A stretch of DNA of 64,000 nt from Symbiodinium natans (taxonomy: Eukaryota > Sar > Dinophyceae > Suessiales > Symbiodiniaceae), in assembly GCA_905221605.1 (NCBI GenBank), contig CAJNDS010002531.1:64001-128000 (forward strand). Direction: 5' to 3'. The translations under genes and the position numbers were made by a program. Position 1 is the first letter of the stretch. Every line of letters begins with the position of its first letter. The notes below the pieces were generated by a model. That model worked only from the letters and a program-made list of their open reading frames with translations, did not search any database and was not told where the DNA came from. This document shows positions 32,100-40,379 of the stretch, in pieces.

Positions 32100-32376
32100 T
32101 GTAGGCGCTAGGATAGCGCTAGCGTGGCGCTAGGTGTTCCTTTCCAAAGGCTAACATTTTAGGGTTTAGCGTGTATGGTTTAGGGTTTAGAGCGAGCCAG
32201 CTTCGGGAAGCTTAAGTAGTATAGGCGGGCTGCGGCTTAGGTAAGACTGTAGAACATTGGGTTACACACCCTGAACCCTACACCCTAAACCCCGTGGTTG
32301 CTCCTGATGCATACTGCCGGCGTGCCAAAATCTAAAGTCATGCGCCGAAATATGCGCTAGGTTGGCGCTAGCGTCG
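32100..32376. repeat. Paired GCGCTAGCG-rich words
   Basis: Self-complementary GCGCTAGCG-type words cluster at 32105-32134 and again at 32350-32374 (GCGCTAGGTTGGCGCTAGCG). The two clusters are 245 bp apart within otherwise unique sequence. Confidence 0.6.
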
Positions 32377-32520
32377 CGCTAGCAAATATGAAGGGAAACT
32401 GCTTGCGGTGGCCATTTGCCCATCCAAGACATAAAGCAGTACTAAGACAGCTGATTTGAAACATGGCCAACCTGGAAGAGCAAAGCACTACTAGCTCGAG
32501 CTCAAGTATACCTCCAATAG

Positions 32521-33247
32521 TTCCACATTGTGGTGTTTTGGGGCCCTATCAAACCATGGGCCTCTGGGGGTGTTTTGGTCGAGGAGTCTGGGCTTCGGGA
32601 TCAGGATTTGTGGTTTAAGGCTTGGCGTTTAGGGTTTAGGGTTTAGGGTTTAGGGTTTAGGGTTTAGGGTTTAGGGTTTAGGGTTTAGGGTTTAGGGTTT
32701 AGGGTTTAGGGTTTAGGGTTTAGGGTTTAGGGTTTAGGGATCAGGATTGCACTGACCATGCACACCAAGTCGGTTGGCTGGGGTTGAGGCGGGATCCCTT
32801 AGTCCCTTAACTACTATTTGCTTAAGCACCCCAATAGAACAATAAAATACTAATCCCCATATTTCCCTTAATAAGGAGGAATATTTCTCGGAGGTTTCTT
32901 CAGCAATTAGTAGTTAAGACTTTGAACCCCCACACCCCGAAACAGCAAAGAGCCTCAATTTGCTGGCCGGATCAAAACTCTACCCGCTCGGAAGCCTCCA
33001 GCCTCACTGTTTAAGGGCTCAGGGTTTAGGGTTTAGGGTTTAGGGTTTAGGGTTTAGGCTTAGAATCCAAAAGGGATATGCGGTTCAAATTGGGAGTATT
33101 ATCGCGATTCTTTTATTTATTTAAGCACCCAGGGCCGGGCCGTTTGGAGGGCCGTTTTTCTTTGTTGCGTAGCCCCGAAGCGCCCCCTTAAATCCGGTAA
33201 GCCCAAAGCTTTCCCAAAACCACCCCACCAGTCCAGAAAAACGAGGG
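32521..33247 (+). CDS. Four-exon in-phase run of an unidentified protein
   Basis: Exons: 32521-32604 (FHIVVFWGPIKPWASGG, VLVEESGLRDQ), 32745-32801 (DCTDHAHQVGWLGLRRDPL), 32919-33008 (TLNPHTPKQQRASICWPD, QNSTRSEASSLT) and 33064-33247 (NPKGICGSNWEYYRDSFI, YLSTQGRAVWRAVFLCCV, APKRPLKSGKPKAFPK). All three joins are phase 0 and the frame is open for about 138 codons. Intron 32605-32744 is a TTTAGGG array with GA-AG ends inside a 12-bp direct repeat. Intron 32802-32918 is an inverted-repeat element with GT-AG ends. Intron 33009-33063 is a TTTAGGG array with GT-AG ends. The last exon is Cys/Arg/Lys-rich with one hydrophobic stretch. A competing frame from ATG 32463 (MANLEEQSTTSSSSS) overlaps the first exon. 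Family unknown. Confidence 0.6.
32605..32744 (+). repeat. Intron made of a TTTAGGG array, 12-bp target duplication
   Basis: GGGATCAGGATT occurs at 32597-32608 and again at 32737-32748. Between them lie about sixteen perfect heptamers. Splicing CAG|GATTTG to ATCAG|GATTGC (GA donor, AG acceptor) removes the array and one repeat copy and keeps the frame. Confidence 0.7.
32806..32918. mobile_element. Introner-like inverted-repeat element
   Basis: CTTAACTACTATTTGCT (32806) and AGCAATTAGTAGTTAAG (ending 32918) are 17-bp inverted arms with one mismatch. The element is essentially the intron 32802-32918, with GT just outside its left end and its terminal AAG acting as acceptor. Relatives: 2184, 19154, 49949, 53664. 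Confidence 0.75.
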
Positions 33248-33372
33248 GCCCTAAACCCCAAACCCTAAACTGCAAACCCTAAACTGCAAACACTAAACCC
33301 TAGACCCTAAACCCTAAACCCTAAACCCTCCACTGTAAGTATGGGTTTTAGGGCTCAGAGCTCAACCTCCAG

Positions 33373-33447
33373 GACCTTGAACCACCTGGAAGAGTCCATC
33401 CAGAGCTTCGACCACCGGGCAACGGCTGCCTGGACGTCAGCACGCAA
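33373..33447 (+). CDS. Candidate coiled-coil exon
   Basis: CTCCAG acceptor. The frame reads TLNHLEESIQSFDHRATAA then WTSARK, with a GC donor at 33448. A second frame starting upstream (LNLQDLEPPGRVHPELRPP) is also open and joins better in phase to 33247. The first is preferred for its helical character. Confidence 0.45.
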
Positions 33448-33461
33448 GCTTGGGGTTTAGG

Positions 33462-33540
33462 GTTCAGGGTTCAGGGTTCAGGGTTTAGGGTTTAGGGTTT
33501 AGGGTTTAGGGTTTAGGGTTTAGGGTTTAGGGTTTAGGGC
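33462..33540 (+). repeat. TTTAGGG array
   Basis: Three TTCAGGG units then eight perfect heptamers. Begins directly after the candidate exon end. Confidence 0.95.
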
Positions 33541-33943
33541 TAGGGTTTAGGGTGAAGGGTTTGGGGTTTGGGCCCAAGTTTGGGGTTTGCGTTTAGGGTT
33601 TAGGGTTTAGGGTTTAGAGATTAGGCGTGTTCAGACCTCTGTAATGAGCTTCAATCAAACCCTTATAAACCCTAAACCCCGAACCCCTAAACCCTGAATC
33701 CCTAGACCTTGAATCCCTAAACCCTGAATCCCTAAACCCTGAATCCCCCGTAGCCTAAACCCCTCAACCCTAGCCCTAAACCCTAAACCCTAGCCCTAAA
33801 CCCTAAACCCCGAATCCTGAAGGCGGAGACCGCACCAGGCTGCAAACCTTAAATCCTGAACCCTCAAGACCTGGATTAGGGTTTAGGGTTTAGGGTTTCG
33901 GGTTTAGGGTTTAGGGTTTAGGGTTTAGGGCTTGCCCGCGAAA

Positions 33944-33995
33944 GCACTTGAGGTTCTGGATGGCGAGCTCCAAGATGTGCATTTCTGGCAGCCAC
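33944..33995 (+). CDS. Candidate exon
   Basis: GAAAG acceptor. The frame reads LEVLDGELQDVHFWQ up to CAG|CC and stays open further (PPAQNSS). Ends before a CCCAAAA-type tail. Exact end unknown. Confidence 0.4.
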
Positions 33996-34109
33996 CTGCC
34001 CAGAATAGCAGCCCAAAACCCTTAACCCTACATTTCCAACCCCTAAACCCCAAACCCTAAACCCTAAACCCCAAACCCTAAACCCTAAACCCTAAACCCT
34101 AAACCGCAG

Positions 34110-34180
34110 TTTCAGCTCCAGAGGCCTGCCGTCCAATGTCAGGGTGTAGACTTCCAGGGGGTTGGGACTTGGCGGGGTGG
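34110..34180 (+). CDS. Candidate exon
   Basis: CCGCAG acceptor after a CCCTAAA array. The frame reads FQLQRPAVQCQ and remains open to GVDFQGVGTWRGGFEG. The distal part may be intron. Confidence 0.3.
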
Positions 34181-34185
34181 CTTTG

Positions 34186-34322
34186 AGGGTTAGGGTTTAG
34201 GGTTTAGGGTTTAGGGTTTAGGGTTTAGGGTTTAGGGTTTAGGGTTTAGGGTTTAGGGTTTAGGGTTTCGGGTTTCGGGTTTCGGGTTTCGGGTTTCGGG
34301 TTTCGGGTTTCGGGTTTAGGGC
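34186..34322 (+). repeat. TTTAGGG array with homogeneous TTTCGGG block
   Basis: Eleven TTTAGGG units are followed by eight consecutive TTTCGGG units (34263-34314). A private variant amplified in place. Confidence 0.95.
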
Positions 34323-34639
34323 CGAGAGTTCAGGGTGTTGGTGGCGGGCGGAGGGTGTGGAGGCTGGCAGGGCAAGAGGGTTTTAGGGTTTAGGGTTGCG
34401 AGCCCAGATGCAACAGGGCTTTGGTTTGAGGGTTTAGGGTTTAGGGTTTAGGGTTCAAGAGCTCCTGGTCGAGCAGTTTCTCGTTTTAGGCTCGTCGTTT
34501 AGAACATCGAAGAATGCCCACCCACCCGGAGTTCCCATAACATGAAGAAACACAAAGTTTCTTCTTGTTATTCGGATGGCTCAACAACAAAACTCATAGG
34601 GCTTGCAAGGGTTTAGGGTCTCAAGGGTTTAGAGGCTCA

Positions 34640-34785
34640 AGTTTGGGGCCTATGCCCACGAAGCCCCGGGCCCATGCCCACGAACTTTTGGGCCTTGCCC
34701 AGCCCGGCGGAAAATCCGGAAAATGGGCCTTGCCCACGAAAAACCGGGCCCATGCCCACGAAAAAACGGGCCTTTGCCCACGACT
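34640..34785 (+). repeat. TGCCCACGAA minisatellite
   Basis: Units of 24-27 bases share GGGCC(C/T)(A/T)TGCCCACGAA, about six copies. In frame it reads GPMPTKPRAHAHELLG-like repeats within the ORF 34565-34942. It may therefore be a coding repeat, but a start and splice borders are lacking. Confidence 0.75.
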
Positions 34786-35071
34786 ACCATTAAGGTTTAT
34801 AATTACATTAGAGGAGAGGTTCAGGGTTCAGGGTTCAGGGTTTTTGGTGCCTAGGCTAGGTCAGGGTTCAGAGATTGAGCTTGCTGAGGCGGAGGTGTCA
34901 AGGACTGAAGCCCTAACGTCTGGTTTAGGGTTTAGGGTTTAGGGTTTGGGGTTTGGGGTTTGGGGTTTTGGGAATCAGGATCTCTACGTGGCCAATACTT
35001 ACCCTAAACCCTTAAACCTTAACCCTAAGCCCTGAACCTCAGAGGGAAAGTTCATGCGCCGGTTTCTGCAG

Positions 35072-35144
35072 GCACGGGGCGACGGAGAAGTTCGAAGAGC
35101 ACAACACCCGCCTGCAGTCAAACAAGGGGGCGCCTTTGGCGGCG
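35072..35144 (+). CDS. Candidate exon
   Basis: TTTCTGCAG is a strong acceptor. The frame reads HGATEKFEEHNTRLQSNKG and APLAA. The GT donor at 35145 is the second base of the inverted-repeat element that follows. Helical and charged. Confidence 0.55.
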
Positions 35145-35219
35145 GTTTACTTGTAGTTCTTATAGATACCTATAGTTCGAATTCTTAGAGTGATTATATA
35201 GGGTCCTAAAAAGTAAACC
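35144..35219. mobile_element. 76-bp inverted-repeat element at an exon end
   Basis: GGTTTACTT (35144) and AAGTAAACC (35211) are perfect 9-bp arms. The interior contains TAGTTCTTATAG / CTATAGTTCG partial palindromes. The left arm supplies the GT donor of the exon above. Confidence 0.55.
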
Positions 35220-35950
35220 CTCTACCCAAAGCCTAAGAACCTGTAGGTTTAACGAACTCCCTACAAGCCCGAGCCCCTGCGAAGGGCCCCAAACCCCTGC
35301 CCAGAAAGCCCACAACTTCGGCTGTTAGGGGTTTAGCAGCCCCAAGCAGCCCTAGAAATCAAACTATTCACCGTCGGATTCTTGGGCTCGGTTTCCCCAG
35401 AGTGTGCCCGTAAAAACCCTAAACCCGAAACCCGAAACCCCCCCGCCGTTTATGGGGCTCGCATTCCCTTTTCGGCCTCATGTATCACAAAAGGACGCTA
35501 GGTGACTCTGGGGTATGGACAACAAGGCGCCTGCTGCCTAAGCCTGTCTACATAGACTGCAGGGTTCAGGGGGTCGGGTTAAGAGGTTTGGAGAAGGGTT
35601 TCCAGGGTTCGGGTTTAGGGGTTTAGGGATTGCCGGTTGCCTGTGCACAGATTCTGGCAGCACCCACGGTAGTCCGAATGCAAAAACAGGGATTGCGGGT
35701 TGAGGGGTTTAGGGATGAGGGTTTAGCTGTCAAGGGTGGGGTTGTGGGTTCTCTTCACTTAGGATTCGGGTTCGAGGATGGTTCAAGGAGCCCCCAACTC
35801 CCGAAGCTGCAAGAAACCTGCAAAAGAACACCAAAACCCTGAAATGCGTGACAATATACCAAAAAAAACTCGCCCTTAACACCCTCAACGGCCTGTACTC
35901 CCTGAAATACCTGAAACCCTAACCCTAAACCCTAAACCCTAAACCCTAAG

Positions 35951-36027
35951 GAGTCTCAGAAGTTGAAGGAAGAGCTGGAGGCCAAAGGCCTGCGGGCACT
36001 GAAAACCTCCACCGAGGGGCTGGGGGC
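35951..36027 (+). CDS. Candidate coiled-coil exon
   Basis: The acceptor CTAAG is formed at the end of a CCCTAAA array. The frame reads ESQKLKEELEAKGLRALK, TSTEGLG. Clear heptad pattern. The end lies before a T tract. Confidence 0.55.
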
Positions 36028-36324
36028 TTTTTTTTTTTGGTTTTTTGTTTCTCTGTCTTGCATTTAGTTAGGGTTTAGGGTTTAGGTTTTAGGGTCCCGA
36101 TTATTTCTCTGCTTTTTTGCTTTTAGGGTTTTAGGGTTTAGGGTTTAGAGCTGTTATGACGGGGCCTTGTGGGGGGGGGGGGTGTTGTTGTTTTTTTTTG
36201 TTCCCCCGATTTTGTCCACTGCTTGTTGCTTTTAGTGTTTGGGTTTAGGGCTTGGGGTTTTAAGGGTTCAGGGTTGCTGTGATACGGCGCCTTATACTAC
36301 TACTTGTTTTGTGCCTAAGCACCC

Positions 36325-36353
36325 CCCCCCCCCAAAAAAAAAAAAAAAAAAAA
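36325..36353. repeat. C tract joined to A tract
   Basis: About 13 C followed by about 19 A. Mirror image of the T-then-G tracts elsewhere. Confidence 0.9.
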
Positions 36354-36663
36354 CAAGTGTGCTTCCCTACAAGATTTAAGAAGGGGATGAGTTGTGTTCC
36401 GTTATGGTTTGTGGGCTCTTCGTTGGGTCGGGCATTCTGGTTTAGGGTTTCGGGTCTAGAGTTTATTTGGGTTTTGGGTTTCTGATATTTAGAGGTTCCC
36501 GCGAAAAGCCCAAGTCAAACCCCAAGCCTGTAATCCTGTCTTGAGGCCCAGCCCAAACCCTGAACCCTAAACCCTGAACCCCAAACCCAGCGAAGCGTAG
36601 ATTTGCGTGGCGGCTTGCCAGTTTCCACCTCCGAGCGCAACAAATGGATGTTCAGGTTTTGCT

Positions 36664-36885
36664 TACTTGCCCCCCAGAGAGCCCAAAACCACTTGAATTA
36701 AGCAAAAGACCTTAACTTACAACGGATCCTTACCCCAAGACCCCTTGAATTAAGGAATAGACCTTGAACTATAAAGGGATCCTTCGTATGATTTACAGGC
36801 CCTTCATTGAGAAAGAGGCCTCAAATCATCAAAATGGATCCTTAGTGTCATTTCAAGGGCATATTCCTCAACCAAGGGAAGTTTT
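36664..36885. repeat. GGATCCTTA-containing dispersed repeat, three partial units
   Basis: The order CACTTGAATTAAG, AGACCTTGAACTATAAA, GGGATCCTT recurs three times (about 36688, 36743 and 36800) in diverged form. Related sequence AGAGCCCAAAACC / GGATCCCTTTATAG is at about 46797-46880 and 48900. Confidence 0.6.
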
Positions 36886-36890
36886 TGGGA

Positions 36891-36950
36891 GGGTTTAGGG
36901 TTTAGGGTTTAGGGTTTAGGGTTTAGGGTTTAGGGTTTAGGGTTTAGGGC
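36891..36950 (+). repeat. TTTAGGG array
   Basis: Eight perfect heptamers upstream of the transporter gene. Confidence 0.95.
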
Positions 36951-37462
36951 CGATGGTAGTAGTAGCCCAAATCTGATCGCACTTTGGGGTGGCCTTGCAG
37001 CAAACTCCGAAAGGTTGGAACATCCTTATCCCCTTACCCGAAAAGGCATACTCAAGGGACGCCCTGCTCGAATGGTTTAGGGTTTAGGGTTTCGGGTTAG
37101 GGTTTAGGGTTTAGGGTTTAGGGTTAGTTCCAACTTTCTGGAGTTTACTGGAAGGGGCTTGCAAGAAGGCTCAGAACCCCAAACCAAAAACATACCCGTC
37201 AATCTTCCAAAACTCGGCTGCGCTTGCACTTGTGTGAGAGTCGAAGGTCTAGGGGTTTAGGGTTTAGCGTTTAGTAAATCCGCAAGAGCACTTTCGAGGG
37301 TATTCGAGGGTTTAGGAGTTTAGGGCTCGCCATTCATGTGGATCCACATCTTAGGATGGGTATCTTGTGCACCTTCCTGCAGGCCTTTTGTTTGTCCAGG
37401 CAGGCTTTTAAGCGCACGTTTCACGATCCCCCCCGCGCTGCCTGGAACTGTTTTGAACCGCC

Positions 37463-39912
37463 ATGGCTTGGTCCTGGTTGCTCGCGTGTTCCGCGTGCTT
37501 GCTTTGGACGGTCAGCTCCTCCGAGCCGGCGCGCGAGAAACTGCCCGCTCAGGCGTATGACACCTGCCAGGGACGCACCGAAGAGTGCGACCTGTCTTTA
37601 TCGCAGCTCCGAGCGGACAAGCTTGCGCGCGCGAAAGGGGGACAGAAGACCCCGGAGCATTCCCGGGTAGCGAACTCCGCAACATCTGAGGAGGCCGCGA
37701 GCAAGAGCGAGAGCTCTAGGTACTCGGGCTTGGCGCATGCTGGAACCGGGACACTGGCAGATGGTGAGAGGAAGTCCGGTCAACATGGTTGGATGTTGTG
37801 GAAGCATGACCCAAGTGACTCTTTGCCGGCGGAGATGATGCACGCCCTGGACGACGGTACCGGAAAGCTGCTCGCCTTTGCCGCCTCGGGGCTGTTCTTG
37901 GCAGTGTGTGCTCTCATCACGGAGCTACGAAGACCGCTAGACATGCGTGGCTGCGTTACCCTGGCATGCCTCGCTTCAGTCTCTTGCTTCGCCTTTGGTT
38001 GAACTTTAAACTTTTTTGAGCTTCCTGATTTAGTAGGAATATTAGAGTTTGATCTTTTTTTGCCCTTGGTTATTGGAGAAGTAAGAACCCTAAACCCTAA
38101 ACCCTAAGGTCTTCTTCGGGTTTGACAACTTCTTCGTGGCCCATGCCGGCAACGTCTTCCAGCCGGTCGAATACATGTCTGCCATGCTTCTCATGGTGGC
38201 TGGGTAGTCTTATGGGTGCCCTTTTTGCTCCTTTTTGTTGGTTCAAGGTTCTCTTAGAAAGTAACTGGCCCCCTAAACCCTAAACCCGAAACCCCCCCAA
38301 AAAGGGTATTTGCCCTTATCAGAATATGGTTTCCTGGGCTACCAAGGTGGGCATTCTCAGCGCGCTCGGAAGCTTGCTGCTCGCCACCTGCTGCGAAAGC
38401 TTCCGGAGCGAGGTCAAGCGCTGCACAGCGGAGATCTCGACTGTTCAGTTGCCTATATCCCCCTTGGGAATTATTTTCTTGTTTTTGTTCATATAAAACC
38501 CAAGAGGATGTTAAACATATGTTTATTATTAAGGTTCTCAGGGGAGTTCAGTTGCTAGGTAGCCCAGTGGTAGCCTTTTGCTCCCTTTTTTTGGTTCAAG
38601 GTTCCATGATCAAGCAACCAACCCCCCCAAAAAAGGGTATCCCTTGTTCGAAGATGGCTCCTTGGCCACCAAGATTGGTTTTGCTTCTTTGCAGCGGGGC
38701 CTTCATCGCATTGGCCCAGACCTGCGGATGCTTAAGCTTCTCCTTGGACGAGGCAACTAGATCCCCCTTGGGAGTTGTTTTTTCTTTTGGTTTATATAAA
38801 ACCCAAGAGGATATTAAGACTATCATTTTTATGAAGGTTCGAAGGGGAGTAGAGGCAAACTCCGGGCCACACCAGTCTGTTGTGGTTGCCAACGTTCCCC
38901 TCGTGGGCTTGTTCTTCTACATCTACAGCAGCTTGCCAGCCCAGGGGTACCCTTTCACCTTTTTTTTGTTTAGGGTTTAGGGTTTAGGGTTTAGGGTTTA
39001 GGGTTCTGGTCCCCTTAGAAAGTAACCAACCAAAAAAAGGTGCCCTTATTGTAATCTGGTCTTTTTGGGCTACGAAGGCAGAGAGACTTTGTCAAGTCAG
39101 CAGATCATGGGATGTTCTCTGATCATGGCGGGTGTCGTTTACATGTCTGGCCTCTTGTCCAGGCCGGTTCATGGTCAGTCAGTCCTCCAAGATCGATCCT
39201 TTCTGTGGATATGCGTGTCCTGCGTCTTCTATGCTGCCTCCATTGTCACCATCCGCTTAGCCGGCGATCTACCTGCTCGTCCGAAAGCAGCCAGCATCAT
39301 GTTCTTGTCCGGCCTGCTAGGTTTCACACTGCTCCGACTACTTCCGTCAGAAGCTAGCTTCCTGTTTCTGCGCAGTCCTGCACATCTAGTCTGGCCCTTC
39401 TTCAATGCGGTGGCATCCATGTTGGGGCTATTCTCAGTCGTCTTGTCCTACGAGGCCTAAACCCTAAACCCTAAACCCTAAACCCTGAACCCTAAACCCT
39501 AAACCCTAAACCCTAAACCCTAAACCCTAAACCCTAAACCCTACGAGGTCCCCGACTGCAAGGCCGCCCTTGCCACTGCAATTATCGACAGCAACTCGGT
39601 GCCGATGTGTCTCCTGGCAGCCCAGCGGTACCCTTTTAGCCCCTTAGGGTCTCGGGTTTAGGGTTTAGGGTTTTTTTGGTTCAAGGTTCCCTTATGAAGT
39701 AGCCTCCCCCCCCCCCCAAAAAAAAAAAAAAACGGAACAAAAAAGAAGAGGGTGGCCTTATAGTAATTTGGTTGCTTGGCTAGCCAGGTCTACTGAATTA
39801 TTTCTTGCTTGGGAAAATGCCGGAGATGTCCGAGCTTATCGGAATGGTCATGGTGCTGCTCGGCTGCTCTGTGGCGTCTCTGACCGAGACTCGGAAATCT
39901 GAGGCCCAATGA
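37463..39912 (+). CDS. EamA-like drug/metabolite-superfamily transporter, eight exons
   Basis: Exons: 37463-37978, 38109-38195, 38347-38447, 38674-38752, 38855-38927, 39078-39454, 39548-39608 and 39788-39912, which total 1419 nt and encode 472 residues. Every join keeps phase. It starts MAWSWLLACSACLLWTV (signal peptide) in the context GCCATGG. Residues about 25-130 are hydrophilic. About ten hydrophobic segments follow, beginning LLAFAASGLFLAVCALI near 136. EamA-like features are SGPHQSVVVANVPLVGLF and, after a join, FFYIYSRETLSSQQIMG. These precede two later segments, SLIMAGVVYMSGLL and, in the second half, FNAVASMLGLFSVVLSYE with LNYFLLGKMPEMSELIGM. The last resembles the final EamA helix pair. 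The protein should be a multi-span exporter or exchanger of small metabolites; the substrate cannot be told. Donors are GT (introns 1, 2, 3, 7) or GC (4, 5, 6); all acceptors are AG. Intron 1 borders are the least certain. Confidence 0.85.
38196..38346 (+). mobile_element. Introner-like element, AGCCCAGTGGTACCC family, intron 2
   Basis: GTGG after ATG and GTGG after AAG are the two copies of a GGTGG duplication. The body has GTGCCCTTTTTGCTCC, GGTTCAAGGTTCTCTTAGAAAG, a CCCTAAACCC insertion, then AAAAAGGG, GCCCTTATC and TGGGCTACCAAG. Excision restores ATG GTG GGC ATT. Confidence 0.8.
38453..38545 (+). mobile_element. 93-bp 'CCCCTTGGGA' element nested in intron 3
   Basis: It lies exactly between two copies of GTTCAGTTGC (38443-38452 and 38546-38555), a perfect 10-bp target duplication. 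It sits at the left edge of an older AGCCCAGTGG-family intron that ends CACCAAG at 38673. The duplication copied the exon end together with its GT donor. Confidence 0.85.
38556..38673 (+). mobile_element. AGCCCAGTGGTACCC-family element, distal part of intron 3
   Basis: GTAGCCCAGTGGTAGCC, then GGTTCAAGGTTCC, AAAAAAGGGTATCCC and TTGGCCACCAAG follow the family order. Intron 3 as a whole is 38448-38673 and joins CA to ATTGG in phase. Confidence 0.75.
38753..38854 (+). mobile_element. 102-bp intron 4 formed by the 'CCCCTTGGGA' element
   Basis: A 93-bp element (38759-38851) is flanked by GAGGCAACT (38750) and GAGGCAAACT (38852). Splicing GAG|GC to GAG|GCA uses a GC donor and AG acceptor and keeps the frame. 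The element is 102 nt with no in-frame stop, so intron retention would add 34 residues without breaking the protein. Confidence 0.8.
38928..39077 (+). mobile_element. AGCCCAGTGG-family intron 5 carrying TTTAGGG units
   Basis: A GC donor in TACA|GCAG and acceptor GAAG|GCAG share the word GCAG. Inside are AGCCCAGGGGTACCC, a TTTAGGG block (38970-39004), CCCCTTAGAAAGTAACCAACC and GGTGCCCTTATTGTAAT. The telomere-type block sits in the element centre. Confidence 0.75.
39455..39547 (-). repeat. Intron 6: a CCCTAAA array with 9-bp target duplication
   Basis: CCTACGAGG flanks both sides (39448-39456 and 39541-39549). The 93-bp intron is a GC donor, about twelve CCCTAAA units (one CCCTGAA), and the acceptor ACGAG. 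Removal joins TAC GAG to GTC CCC in phase 0 inside a transporter helix region. Nothing but telomere-type sequence and one duplication copy forms this intron. Confidence 0.85.
39609..39787 (+). mobile_element. AGCCCAGTGG-family intron 7
   Basis: GT donor in ATGT|GTCT and acceptor CCAG|GTCT. The body has CAGCGGTACCCTTTTAGCC, TTTAGGG units, GGTTCAAGGTTCCCTTATG, a C11-A14 tract, GGTGGCCTTATAGTAAT and TTGGCTAGCCAG. Excision gives TGT CTA CTG AAT, restoring the helix CLLNYFLLG. Confidence 0.8.
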
Positions 39913-40109
39913 AATAAAATGAAATGTACGAGGTTTTGCCGTCTTCCCCGGCGGAGATTGCAATGTGACCAAGGAAGTTCACAAGCTGGTGGTAGCTTGC
40001 GCCGAGAGAAAAGAAGCAGGGTTTGATATTTGGGGTTTGGGGTTTAGGGTTTAGGGTTTAGGGTTGGGGTTGTTTGGGTCAGAGCCGATTCTTCCAAGAT
40101 GCCGTTCAG

Positions 40110-40167
40110 GCACCGCGCTCAATGACCTTCGCGAGGACATTGCGGCAACGCAGACCCTTGGCCGAAT
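40110..40167 (+). CDS. Candidate exon
   Basis: GTTCAG acceptor. The frame reads GTALNDLREDIAATQTLGR with a GT donor at 40168 (or stop TAG). Helical. Just downstream of the transporter gene, so it belongs to a different gene or to a transcript from the same strand. Confidence 0.4.
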
Positions 40168-40203
40168 GTAGGCAATCCCAACACGGCGTCAGATTCGTGC
40201 CTT

Positions 40204-40291
40204 CTTACTCGACCCTAAACCCTAAACCCTAAACCCTAAACCCTAAACCCTAAACCCTAAACCCTAAACCCTAAACCCTAAACCCTAAACC
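40204..40291 (-). repeat. CCCTAAA array
   Basis: Twelve perfect units. Confidence 0.95.
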
Positions 40292-40379
40292 CATCTTTGC
40301 CCTCTTTGGGCGCTAGGTTCCCTGATAGAAGGGTACCCTGCTTACACTCTGGGTAAATCCCAACGGCACACCTTTGCAG

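Noticed and set aside
32463-32620. Gene start MANLEEQSTTSSSSS
   Set aside because: Good start context, but its frame ends soon after the array. The overlapping frame continues through four exons and is preferred.
37979-38108. Intron 1 of the transporter as an introner
   Set aside because: It has three CCCTAAA units at its end, and only GTCT is shared at the borders. Too little to call an insertion.
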